A DNA stretch of 64,000 nucleotides from assembly GCF_009877435.1 (NCBI RefSeq), contig NZ_WXEX01000011.1, forward strand, positions 62,001 to 126,000. The letters are read 5' to 3'. Numbering within the stretch: the stretch's first letter is position 1; every line of letters begins with the position of its first letter. Both the position numbers and the translations under genes were made by a program. Below, piece by piece: positions 7,498-15,973 of this stretch. The notes beneath the pieces were generated by a model. It did not search any database and was not told where the DNA came from. It saw nothing but the letters and a program-made list of their open reading frames with translations. The stretch comes from Heliomicrobium gestii. GTDB lineage: Bacteria; Bacillota; Desulfitobacteriia; Heliobacteriales; Heliobacteriaceae.

Positions 7498-8760
7498 TCA
7501 ACCGGCATCTCGAGTGATCCTTGCGCCCAAGCCGGACAGTTTTTCAACCAACCGATCATATCCCCGGTCAACGTGAAAAATCTTTTCGACCGTCGTCCCA
7601 TTTTCAGCGGCAAGTCCCGCCAAAATCAGAGCGGCGCCGGCCCGCAGGTCCGTGCATTCCACGACGGCGCCACTGAGACCAGGCACACCCTTGACGATGC
7701 CGACGCGCCCTTCCAGACGGATGTTCGCCCCCATGCGCCGCAATTCGTCGACATGCTTGAAGCGGTTTTCGAAAATGGTCTCTGAAATCACCGAGGTGCC
7801 CTCGCTGACCGCCATCAGCGCCATCATTTGGGCTTGCATGTCAGTGGGAAAACCGGGATAAGGCAGCGTCTTGATGTCGACGGCCTGGCAGCGACGGGGC
7901 GCGATGACACGAATCCGGTCATCCTCCTCGATGACCTGGGCGCCCGTCTCGCGCAGCTTGGCTGTCACCGGTTCCAGGTGTTCGGGGATCACGTTGGACA
8001 GTGTGATATCGCCGCCGGTGATGGTGGCAGCGACCATGAACGTTCCTGCCTCGATGCGATCGGGGATGAGTTGGTGGGCGCATCCTCCGAGGCGCTGGAC
8101 GCCATCGATGCGGATGACATCCAAACCGGCGCCGCGAACCTTGGCGCCCATCCCGTTGAGGAAGTTCTGCAGGTCTACGATCTCTGGCTCTTTCGCCGCG
8201 TTGCGGAGGATCGTTGTTCCTTCCGCCAGGGTGGCGGCCATCATCAGGTTCTCTGTCGCGCCGACACTGGGAAAGTCGAGGTGGATCTCCGTTCCCTGCA
8301 ACCGTTCCGTCTCCACCTCGAAATAACCGTGCCGTTCCTGGTAGCGGGCGCCCATCTTCTGCAAACCCTTCAGGTGCAGGTCCATGGGACGACTGCCGAT
8401 GGAACAGCCACCGGGATGAAAGAGACGCACCTTTTTAAAACGGCTGAGCAGCGGCCCCAAGATGAGATTGGAGGCCCGCATGCGCCGCATTAGATCGGCA
8501 GAGACCTCCTGGATCTTCGCCGATGAGGCGTCGATCGACAAACAGTCCGCTTCCCATGCCACCTGAGCGCCTAAGGCGCCCAACACCTCCGCCATCATCT
8601 GCACATCGGTCAACCGGGGCACGTCCTTGATCCGGCATTGTCCGGTAGACATCAATGAAGCCGCCAGGATGGGCAGCACAGCGTTCTTAGCCCCGCTGAT
8701 CGCCACCTCTCCGAAGAGCGGCTTACCCCCCTTGATTCGAATCCTCGGTTCTCCACCCAT
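7498..8760 (-). CDS. murA: UDP-N-acetylglucosamine 1-carboxyvinyltransferase MurA
   Basis: MurA transfers enolpyruvate from PEP to UDP-GlcNAc, the first committed step of peptidoglycan synthesis, in the cytoplasm. The EPSP-synthase-like fold begins IRIKGGKPLFGEVAISGAKN (UDP-GlcNAc binding). The catalytic, fosfomycin-sensitive cysteine is present in HPGGCSIGSRP. Length is 420 residues. I chose ATG at 8760 because GGGGGG lies seven bases upstream, which makes the gene overlap the end of murB by 38 bp and suggests translational coupling. It ends the mur transcript at a strong terminator. Confidence 0.97.
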   Translation of the reverse strand: MGGEPRIRIKGGKPLFGEVAISGAKNAVLPILAASLMSTGQCRIKDVPRLTDVQMMAEVLGALGAQVAWEADCLSIDASSAKIQEVSADLMRRMRASNLILGPLLSRFKKVRLFHPGGCSIGSRPMDLHLKGLQKMGARYQERHGYFEVETERLQGTEIHLDFPSVGATENLMMAATLAEGTTILRNAAKEPEIVDLQNFLNGMGAKVRGAGLDVIRIDGVQRLGGCAHQLIPDRIEAGTFMVAATITGGDITLSNVIPEHLEPVTAKLRETGAQVIEEDDRIRVIAPRRCQAVDIKTLPYPGFPTDMQAQMMALMAVSEGTSVISETIFENRFKHVDELRRMGANIRLEGRVGIVKGVPGLSGAVVECTDLRAGAALILAGLAAENGTTVEKIFHVDRGYDRLVEKLSGLGARITRDAG

Positions 8761-9697
8761 CAACCTGCCCCCCTGCATCTCCGATGACACGAACTTCAGA
8801 TCTCAGTTCAATGCCGCAGGTTGCCTTTACCCTGTTCCGAACCGCCTCGATCAGGGCAAGCACATCGGCTGCCGTCGCTCCCCCTCGATTGACGATAAAA
8901 TTGGCGTGCTTTTCCGATACCTGAGCCCCGCCGATGGTGAAGCCTTTTAAGCCTGCTGTTTCAATCAGTCGACCTGCCGAAAGGTCACCGGGGGGATTGA
9001 GAAAAACGCTTCCCGCATTCGGCCAATCGAGGGGCTGCGTCTTTTTGCGACGGGCAAGCTTTTCCTCCATCAAACGGAGGATCGACTCCCGGTCGCCACG
9101 ACACAGTTCCATGCCTGCGCGGATCACGATGGCCTTTTCCCCTTGCAACCGGGAATGACGGTAGGAGAAGTCCATCTCCTCCCGCTCATACCGGCGAATC
9201 GCGCCGTCCTCATCCATCACGTCGACCCAGCCCACCACATCCTGCATTGAGCCGCTGTGGGCGCCGGCGTTCATCGCCACAGCGCCGCCGAGAGAGGCCG
9301 GGATACCGGAGGCAAACTCCAGGCCCTGCAAAGCCGCCTGGGCGGCAAAACGGGCCAGCGCCGGCAGCGTGCAACCGGCGCCCGCCGTCAACCGGCAATC
9401 GTCTACCCGCTTGTCGGCAAAGGGACGGCCCAGATGAATCACTACCCCCCGGATCCCGTTGTCGGACACCAGTAGGTTGGAACCGATCCCCACAACCAGC
9501 CAGGGGACTCCGGCTTCACGACAACGGCGAACCAGCCCGGCTAAGTCGCTTTCATCGGCAGGATCCACAAACAGGTCGGCTGGACCGCCGATCCGCCAGG
9601 TCGTATGGCGAGACATGGGTTCGTTCTGCATCCACTGACCGCGTAAGTCCTTCGTGAGGAATGCCATATCCGTCGAAAGGTCTTCTTTACTCCCCAT
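8723..9697 (-). CDS. murB: UDP-N-acetylenolpyruvoylglucosamine reductase MurB
   Basis: MurB reduces the enolpyruvyl group made by MurA to lactate with FAD and NADPH, giving UDP-MurNAc. The FAD-binding domain shows VGIGSNLLVSDNGIRGVVI and GIPASLGGAVAMNAGA. The C-terminal domain has NAGSVFLNP with the proton-donor serine, and the terminal EVRVIG segment. Length is 324 residues including a ~20-residue C-terminal tail. The start ATG follows GGAGGAGGGG. murC ends 27 bp upstream, and murA overlaps its 3' end. Confidence 0.97.
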   Translation of the reverse strand: MGSKEDLSTDMAFLTKDLRGQWMQNEPMSRHTTWRIGGPADLFVDPADESDLAGLVRRCREAGVPWLVVGIGSNLLVSDNGIRGVVIHLGRPFADKRVDDCRLTAGAGCTLPALARFAAQAALQGLEFASGIPASLGGAVAMNAGAHSGSMQDVVGWVDVMDEDGAIRRYEREEMDFSYRHSRLQGEKAIVIRAGMELCRGDRESILRLMEEKLARRKKTQPLDWPNAGSVFLNPPGDLSAGRLIETAGLKGFTIGGAQVSEKHANFIVNRGGATAADVLALIEAVRNRVKATCGIELRSEVRVIGDAGGQVDGWRTEDSNQGG

Positions 9698-9724
9698 TGT
9701 CCCCTCCTCCAGCCCTGATCTGCG

Positions 9725-11122
9725 CTACCCCTGCTGTTCCGCTCCCTTTTCCAACGCCTCCAGGAGTTGACAGCCTGCCATCCAGATGTTTCCGGCCCCC
9801 ATGGTCATTACGAGATCACCGGGCTGAACGGCATTGAGCAAACAGCGGAGGAGTTCCTCCCGGTCTGCAGCATACAGCGCTTTACGGCCGCAACGGTTTT
9901 CATAGACATCCATGATCAGCCCGGCCGACACGCCCGGAATCGGCGCTTCGCCAGCCGGATAGATCTCATTGAAGATGACCACATCGGCGGCATCGAAGGC
10001 CTCGCCAAACTGACGGTAAAGATCGCGCGTGCGCGTAAACCGGTGGGGCTGAAAAACGGCCACGAGCCGCTTTGGCTGTGTCTGCCTGGCTGCCGCCAAT
10101 GTGGCCTTTACCTCTGTGGGATGGTGGGCATAGTCATCAACAACGCGAATGCCCCCGGCATCGCCCATCCGCTGAAAACGCCGACCGGCGCCCTGGAAAC
10201 GAGACAACGCTGCAGCCGCTTGATCAAAAGGGATCCCGATCAGATCGGCACAAGCCACCGCAGCGAGGGCATTGCTGATGTTGTGTTCGCCTGGAACCGA
10301 TAGCGACAGCCGGCCCAACCGCTGTTCGCCGTGGAAGATATCGGCCTGCGATCCCTCCGGTGTGCCGATCAGATCGGTTGCCCGATAATCGGCCTTGCCT
10401 GTCATACCATACGTGATCACCCTGGGACTGGTCACACGTTGCGCCATTTCCTGCAAATGGGGATCATCGGCGCAAAGCAGCAGGAATCCGTCGCTGGACA
10501 CACGTTCCGTAAAACGGTAGAAGGCCTTCACAATGGCGTCAAAACTATGATAGTGGTCCAGATGGTCCGCCTCGATGTTGGTGATCACCGCCATCCAAGG
10601 GGAGAGCTTTAGGAATGAACTGTCGCTCTCATCGGCCTCGGCGGCCATGTAATCGCCCTGCCCCCATTTGGCGTTGCCTTCGATCTCCCGGATTTCTCCA
10701 CCGACGACAATCGCGGGGTCGAGTTCACACTGTTCCAACATCAACCCGATCATGGCGCTCGTCGTTGTCTTGCCGTGAGCGCCCGCGACAGCGATCCCCT
10801 TTTTCTGCTCCATCAACCAGGCTAACAGATCGGCCCTATGCCAGATCGTCAACTTCCGCGCCTTTGCCAGGCGCAGCTCCGGATTGTCTGCCTTGACCGC
10901 TGTCGAGACGACGACCACATCGACACCCGGTTGCAGGTGCTCCTCCCGATGCCCTTGAAATACGGTGGCGCCCTGTCTGACGAGACGCTGCGTAACTGCC
11001 GTATCAGCCAGATCGGAACCGCTCACCCGATACCCCTGTTGAAGCATCACCCTGGCCAGGCCGCTCATGCCTGTTCCACCGACGCCGATAAAATGCAACC
11101 ATGTTCCCTTCGCCAACACCAA
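9725..11122 (-). CDS. murC: UDP-N-acetylmuramate--L-alanine ligase MurC
   Basis: MurC adds L-alanine to UDP-MurNAc using ATP. The N-terminal Rossmann-like domain starts LHFIGVGGTGMSGLA. The central ATPase domain has the P-loop AGAHGKTTTSAMIG and the EADESDSSF segment. The C-terminal domain includes DDYAHHPTEVKATL and FQPHRFTRT. Length is 465 residues. The start is TTG with AAAGGAG eight bases upstream. A terminator overlaps the end of murG just upstream, so murC may need its own promoter; I could not define one in the 140-bp gap. Confidence 0.97.
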   Translation of the reverse strand: MVLAKGTWLHFIGVGGTGMSGLARVMLQQGYRVSGSDLADTAVTQRLVRQGATVFQGHREEHLQPGVDVVVVSTAVKADNPELRLAKARKLTIWHRADLLAWLMEQKKGIAVAGAHGKTTTSAMIGLMLEQCELDPAIVVGGEIREIEGNAKWGQGDYMAAEADESDSSFLKLSPWMAVITNIEADHLDHYHSFDAIVKAFYRFTERVSSDGFLLLCADDPHLQEMAQRVTSPRVITYGMTGKADYRATDLIGTPEGSQADIFHGEQRLGRLSLSVPGEHNISNALAAVACADLIGIPFDQAAAALSRFQGAGRRFQRMGDAGGIRVVDDYAHHPTEVKATLAAARQTQPKRLVAVFQPHRFTRTRDLYRQFGEAFDAADVVIFNEIYPAGEAPIPGVSAGLIMDVYENRCGRKALYAADREELLRCLLNAVQPGDLVMTMGAGNIWMAGCQLLEALEKGAEQQG

Positions 11123-11246
11123 TCTGTCAGCTCCTTTCCGGGATAATACTGTACCTTGAACACTGCCGTGTATCTGCCAGGCAGGGACTGCTTCATAGTA
11201 TGGCAGCCTACCCGCCGGTGCTCCTGAGCTTGTCTATATGGTGGGT

Positions 11247-11275
11247 GAAAAAGAAGTCCCGGCTACATCCGGGAC
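11247..11275 (-). terminator. Intrinsic terminator overlapping the murG stop codon
   Basis: On the minus strand GTCCCGG and CCGGGAC form a perfect seven-base stem with a six-base loop, followed by TTCTTTTTC. The murG TAG stop codon lies in the loop and the last murG codons are in the stem. A ribosome finishing murG would cover the hairpin, so termination may depend on murG translation. Confidence 0.7.
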
Positions 11276-12408
11276 ATCACCACCCGTGAGACTTCATCGA
11301 CGATCATCGCCAATGCCTCCGGCCTTCCGGCGCCTCTGGCCGCCTCGGCCATGGCCGCCAACTGTGCCGGTTGTTCCATCAGTTCCTGAATCGTATCGTG
11401 TAAGCGCTGTCCGTCGAGTTCGCGATCGACGATCACGCGCGCCGCCCCCGCCGCAGCCAGGCTGCGGGCATTGGCCTCCTGGTGGTTTTCCGCCGCATAG
11501 GGATAGGGAATCAGGATCGACGGCAACCCCCGAACGGTCACCTCGGAGATGAAAGCGGCGCCGGCGCGGCCGACGCAAAGGTCACAGGCAGCCAAACCAT
11601 AGTCCATGCGATCCAGGTATGGCATTACTCTAATGTTGCCACATTTATCCATGTTTATTCCGCTGGCCTCAAGTTGGGCCAATGTCTCCTGATAGTTCAC
11701 CTCTCCGGTGACATGAAGGATATGAAGCCGTTCATCGCCGGCCCACCGGCGGGACAGAGAGACCATCGCTTCATTTAACCGTTTGGCGCCCCGGCTCCCG
11801 CCGACAGCAAGCAAAACCTGCGCCGACTCGGGCAATCCAAAAAAGCGGCGACCTTCGTCTCGCTTGGCCGCGACGATGGCCGGCCGAATCGGCAGTCCAG
11901 TGACGACGGTTTTTTTCGCCTTCAGCCGTTGTTCCGCCTCCGGAAAGGTCAACATGACCGAGGCGACCCGAGGCGCCAGCAACCGATTGGTCACGCCGGG
12001 AAAAGCGTTTTGTTCATGGATCAGCGCCGGAATCCCCAGCAAGGTCGCGGCCATCACCACCGGAAAGGCGACGAAACCGCCGGTGCCGATGACAGCATCC
12101 GCCTTGATGCGACGGAGAAACCACAAAGACTCGGCAAGCCCCCTCGCTGTATCACCGAGAGCGGCGAGATTCTGCCAGCTTACACTGCGTTCCAAACCGC
12201 GGCAGTGGACTGTCGTCAGGGGGATTCCCTCCCGGGGGACGATGGTGTTCTCGAGCCCCCGTTTTCCACCCACATAATGAATGGTCGAACCGGGGAACCG
12301 TTCCGCTAGTCCCCGGGCAATGGCCAGTGCGGGATAGATATGCCCGCCCGTCCCCCCGCCGGTGAGGACAAAAACTCTTTTTTTTCGATGAATCGCCTGT
12401 TGTTTCAT
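11263..12408 (-). CDS. murG: UDP-GlcNAc--lipid I N-acetylglucosaminyltransferase MurG
   Basis: MurG adds GlcNAc to lipid I to make lipid II on the inner face of the membrane. It is a GT28 enzyme with the glycine-rich loop TGGGTGGHIYPALAIA at the N-terminus and the donor-binding half with LLAVGGSRGAKRLNEA and the YPYAAENHQEANA region. Length is 381 residues from ATG at 12408, preceded by GGTGG; an in-frame GTG at 12417 is possible but poorly placed. ftsW ends about 15 bp upstream, so the two are coupled. Confidence 0.96.
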   Translation of the reverse strand: MKQQAIHRKKRVFVLTGGGTGGHIYPALAIARGLAERFPGSTIHYVGGKRGLENTIVPREGIPLTTVHCRGLERSVSWQNLAALGDTARGLAESLWFLRRIKADAVIGTGGFVAFPVVMAATLLGIPALIHEQNAFPGVTNRLLAPRVASVMLTFPEAEQRLKAKKTVVTGLPIRPAIVAAKRDEGRRFFGLPESAQVLLAVGGSRGAKRLNEAMVSLSRRWAGDERLHILHVTGEVNYQETLAQLEASGINMDKCGNIRVMPYLDRMDYGLAACDLCVGRAGAAFISEVTVRGLPSILIPYPYAAENHQEANARSLAAAGAARVIVDRELDGQRLHDTIQELMEQPAQLAAMAEAARGAGRPEALAMIVDEVSRVVMSRM

Positions 12409-12422
12409 GTTTGCCACCGCCG

Positions 12423-13520
12423 CTATCGACTAAAGCGTGAGACGCTGAGCAGGAGTCCGATGCCGCTCAAGGTGAAGACGAGAGACGAACCGCCATAGGA
12501 GATGAAGGGCAGTGTGATCCCCGTGACCGGCAGAATCCCGCTGACAACGCCCATGTTGATGATCGCCTGCATGCCCACCTGCACCGTCAATCCTAAGGCC
12601 AGCAGGCTGCCAAAGGCGTCCGGGCAGGATACGGCGACGCGAATCCCCCGCCAGATGAGCAGAAAGAAGAGCAGAATGACGCAGACAGCGCCGATCCAAC
12701 CCAGTTCTTCGCCAAGGATGGCGAAAATAAAGTCCGTATGTTGTTCTGGCAAATAGAAATACTTCTGCTTGCTCTGCCCGATACCGGCGCCGAAGATCCC
12801 GCCTGATCCGAGGGCGAACAACGACTGAAGGGTATGAAAACCCGTATCCAAGGGATCCGCCCAGGGGTCGATAAACCCGGTGATGCGTCGCATTCGATAG
12901 GGTTCCAGGATGGCTGCGGCGAGGATGCCCACAATCCCGATGACGCCCAGCCCGATCATATGTTGTTTCTTGGCGCCACCCACATAAAGCATCAAATAAA
13001 TGGTGGCGCAGATGGCGATCGCCGTTCCCAAATCGCGCTGTTTCAGCAGCAGCGCGACAAGCACGCCGATCAACAGCAGATAGGGGCCAAGCCCCTTTTT
13101 TAGATCCTCCAGTTTGTGGGGATCGCGAGAGATGTTATAGGCCAAGTAAATGACGACAGCCAACTTCGCCAGTTCGGAAGGTTGAAAAGACGCCGGCCCG
13201 AGGTTCAGCCAGCGCGTCGCCCCCAGGACATTCTTTCCCAATCCGGGTATGAACAGCGCTGCCGAAAGAGCGAGGCTAAAGTAAAGGAACTGCTTGTTGT
13301 AACGGCCAAGCTTTCGGTAATCAATGCGCGCCACCACCAGCATCACCACGACCCCGGCGATGGCCCAAAGGATTTGTCGCTGGAAGAAGTAAAAGGGATT
13401 GTCGTTGGCATAGGCGGCGCGAACAGAACTGGCGCTCAACACCATGACCATGCCGAATGTGAGCAGGAGAATCACGGCCAAAAAGATGGCGAAATCAGGA
13501 GCCCTCGGTTTTAGACGCAT
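12423..13520 (-). CDS. ftsW: SEDS peptidoglycan glycosyltransferase FtsW/SpoVE
   Basis: SEDS-family polymerase of ten membrane helices that polymerises lipid II at the septum with a partner class B PBP, here probably the SpoVD-like protein. Conserved features are the N-terminal LAVILLLTFGMVMVLSASS, the central LGATRWLNLGPASFQPSELAK, and the C-terminal GILPVTGITLPFISYGGSS. Length is 365 residues, close to B. subtilis SpoVE. The position between murD and murG is where spoVE lies in Bacillus, so it may serve both division and spore cortex synthesis. The start ATG follows GGAGGAGAAGGC. Confidence 0.95.
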   Translation of the reverse strand: MRLKPRAPDFAIFLAVILLLTFGMVMVLSASSVRAAYANDNPFYFFQRQILWAIAGVVVMLVVARIDYRKLGRYNKQFLYFSLALSAALFIPGLGKNVLGATRWLNLGPASFQPSELAKLAVVIYLAYNISRDPHKLEDLKKGLGPYLLLIGVLVALLLKQRDLGTAIAICATIYLMLYVGGAKKQHMIGLGVIGIVGILAAAILEPYRMRRITGFIDPWADPLDTGFHTLQSLFALGSGGIFGAGIGQSKQKYFYLPEQHTDFIFAILGEELGWIGAVCVILLFFLLIWRGIRVAVSCPDAFGSLLALGLTVQVGMQAIINMGVVSGILPVTGITLPFISYGGSSLVFTLSGIGLLLSVSRFSR

Positions 13521-13542
13521 GCCTTCTCCTCCCCTTCAGGCC

Positions 13543-14934
13543 TCACCGGGACTGCTGGCGGCCTGCCTTTGTCTCCATTTGCCGGACCAGGTCCTTAAAT
13601 ACCTGCCCCCTCACCTCATAATTCGGAAACATATCCAGACTGGCGCAGGCAGGGCTTAAGAGCACCACATCGCCAGGTTCCGCCATCGCAGCGGCTGCCG
13701 GCACCGTGTCTGCAAAATCCCTCACCCCTGTTATCCTATCGACGCCTGCCTGCCGAAGCGCCCTTTCCAGGATGGGCGCCGCCTGGCCCACAAGAACGAC
13801 AGCCTTCACTCGCTGCTTGATGATTTGCGCCAATTCAGCAAAATCGCTGCCCTTGTTTTTTCCGCCGGCGATCAGGATCACGGGCTTGTTGTACGATTCG
13901 ATGGCCTTAATGGAAGCGTCCGGATTGGTCCCTTTCGAGTCGTTCACATAGTCGACGCCGGCGACTGTGCCGGCAGGCTCCATGCGGTGTTCCACCGGCT
14001 GGAAGGCGATCATCGCTTTCGCAGCGACAGCGGGCTCAATGCCGAGACCGACTGTAGCGGCGCAGGCGGCCAAGGCGTTTTCCACGTTGTGGGCGCCTTT
14101 GATCTGCAAGTCATCGATGGCGACGACAGACAGATCGCCTTGAGGACCGGCAAAGCGGATCATGCCCTCGTCCACATAAGCGCCTTGCTCCAGCTTTTCA
14201 CGGCGGCTGAAGAACAGGATTCGCCCCCGGCACTCTTCCGCCAGCGTGCGCACCAGCGGATCATCATAGTTGAGGACGGTGATGTCCCCGTCCCCCCCCT
14301 GGTTGCGGAAAATGCGCGCTTTGATGGCGCGATAATTTTCCATGGCGCCGTGACGGTCGAGATGGTCAGGGGTGATGTTCAGGATCAGGGATGCGCGAGG
14401 GTGAAACTGATCGGTCGTCTCCAACTGAAAGGAAGAGACTTCGGCCACCACCCAGCGATCACCGGCCAGTTCTTCGACCTCTTCCACGAGCGGTTGTCCG
14501 ATGTTCCCCCCCACCAGGGGCGCCCATCCCGCTTCCTGAAGGATCGCGCCGACCAGTGACGTCGTCGTCGTTTTTCCATTGGTGCCGGTGACGGCGATAA
14601 AGGGCGCCTGTGAGAGGAGATAAGCGATCTCCAGTTCACCGGTGACAGTGACACCCTGCTCTTGCGCTTCCTGCGCCGGCGGTGTGGTCAGAGGGACGCC
14701 GGGACTCATGACGACTTCACGGAATCCGTTTTCCCGAATGGAGGGATACCCGCCGCCGTACAGGGTAATGCCGGCTGCTTCGAGTTCCTTCCGGCAGGGC
14801 AAGTCTTCCAGCGTTTTTGTATCGCAAAGGGTGACGGAGGCGCCCAAACGGGCCAGCGCGCGGGCGGCGGCGATGCCGCTTTTTCCGGCGCCCACAACCA
14901 GGGTTTTGCGTCCGTCCTGCCAGCGGTTATTCAC
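13543..14934 (-). CDS. murD: UDP-N-acetylmuramoyl-L-alanine--D-glutamate ligase MurD
   Basis: MurD adds D-glutamate to UDP-MurNAc-L-Ala. The N-terminal domain has LVVGAGKSGIAAARAL; the central domain has the P-loop VTGTNGKTTTTSLVG, then EVSSFQLET and NITPDHLDRH; the C-terminal domain has VNDSKGTNPDA and GGKNKGSDF. Length is 463 residues from GTG at 14934, which has AAAGGA eight bases upstream. ATG at 14943 is in frame but lies on the ribosome site. ftsW follows after 22 bp and mraY precedes after 59 bp. Confidence 0.96.
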   Translation of the reverse strand: MNNRWQDGRKTLVVGAGKSGIAAARALARLGASVTLCDTKTLEDLPCRKELEAAGITLYGGGYPSIRENGFREVVMSPGVPLTTPPAQEAQEQGVTVTGELEIAYLLSQAPFIAVTGTNGKTTTTSLVGAILQEAGWAPLVGGNIGQPLVEEVEELAGDRWVVAEVSSFQLETTDQFHPRASLILNITPDHLDRHGAMENYRAIKARIFRNQGGDGDITVLNYDDPLVRTLAEECRGRILFFSRREKLEQGAYVDEGMIRFAGPQGDLSVVAIDDLQIKGAHNVENALAACAATVGLGIEPAVAAKAMIAFQPVEHRMEPAGTVAGVDYVNDSKGTNPDASIKAIESYNKPVILIAGGKNKGSDFAELAQIIKQRVKAVVLVGQAAPILERALRQAGVDRITGVRDFADTVPAAAAMAEPGDVVLLSPACASLDMFPNYEVRGQVFKDLVRQMETKAGRQQSR

Positions 14935-14993
14935 GAGTGTCATCCTTTCGTTGTGGAAGATACATTTGCTGATGTGCAGTTCCAGTCAAACCA

Positions 14994-15959
14994 TTAAAAA
15001 CGGATCGGCAGGGCAAGCAGGACGCCAAGGAAGGCGGAGATGAGCGAGGCGCCCCAGAAGGTGTACACGACGGTGGTCTCGTGCCAGCCGCCCAACTCGA
15101 AGTGGTGGTGCAAGGGGCTCATCCGGAAAATGCGCTTGCCTGTCAGCTTGAAGGACGCCACTTGCAGGATCACGGAAAGCGTTTCGGCGACAAAGACAGC
15201 GCCGAGGATGGGAAGGATCAGCTCGGTCCGGGTCAGCAGCGCCAGTGTGGCCACGGCGCCGCCCAACGCCAAGGAACCGGTGTCACCCATAAACATACGG
15301 GCAGGATGGTGGTTGAAGAACAGAAATCCGATGCAACCGCCGGCCAAAGCGGCGGAAAAGGCGGCAGTCGCGCCGGACGTCCCCGCCGAGGCGATAACCG
15401 TAAAGGCCAGCGCCACCCAAAAGGTCATACCGGCAGCCAAGCCATCGAGACCGTCGGCTAGGTTCACAGCATTCGTGGTTCCCACGATCAGCAGCAGGGC
15501 GAGAATGTAGTAAAGCGCCCCGGCGTCCCACCATGCATTGAAGCCCGGTATGTAGAGTGTCGTTCCCCGGTCCGTTCCATGGACAACGCTGTAGATCAAG
15601 AGCAATGACAGAACGAGTTGACCGGCAAACTTCTGCCATGCCCGCAAACCCAGGTTGCGTTTTTTTACCACTTTAATATAATCATCCAAAAAGCCGATAA
15701 GTCCGAAACCGATCAATCCGAGCAAAAGGACTCCGGACACCGGTGTTAAACCGGTAGTCGAAAGCACAGCCACCGGGACGGCAATCAGAAAGAGAAGGCC
15801 CCCCATGGTAGGCGTCCCCGCCTTGTGTTGATGTCCTTTTGGCCCTTCTTCGCGAATGCTCTGACCGAACTTGAGCCGGCGAAGGTAAGGAATCAACCAG
15901 GGACCGATCAACAAACCGGCTGCGCCGGCGACAATAAAGGCCCACACCTGTGTCTGCAT
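14994..15959 (-). CDS. mraY: Phospho-N-acetylmuramoyl-pentapeptide transferase MraY
   Basis: MraY is the integral membrane enzyme that transfers phospho-MurNAc-pentapeptide to undecaprenyl phosphate, making lipid I. About ten membrane segments are visible. Catalytic motifs are present: GTPTMGGLLFL, IGFLDDYIKV (aspartate pair), NAVNLADGLDGLAAG, FFNHHPARMFMGDTGSLALG and SPLHHHFEL. Length is 321 residues. The start ATG follows GGAGAA. murF ends 14 bp upstream. Confidence 0.97.
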   Translation of the reverse strand: MQTQVWAFIVAGAAGLLIGPWLIPYLRRLKFGQSIREEGPKGHQHKAGTPTMGGLLFLIAVPVAVLSTTGLTPVSGVLLLGLIGFGLIGFLDDYIKVVKKRNLGLRAWQKFAGQLVLSLLLIYSVVHGTDRGTTLYIPGFNAWWDAGALYYILALLLIVGTTNAVNLADGLDGLAAGMTFWVALAFTVIASAGTSGATAAFSAALAGGCIGFLFFNHHPARMFMGDTGSLALGGAVATLALLTRTELILPILGAVFVAETLSVILQVASFKLTGKRIFRMSPLHHHFELGGWHETTVVYTFWGASLISAFLGVLLALPIRF

Positions 15960-15973
15960 CGTTCACGTTCTCC

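Noticed and set aside
11123-11246. Promoter for murC
   Set aside because: TATTAT and CATACT candidates lack any acceptable -35 at 16-18 bp.
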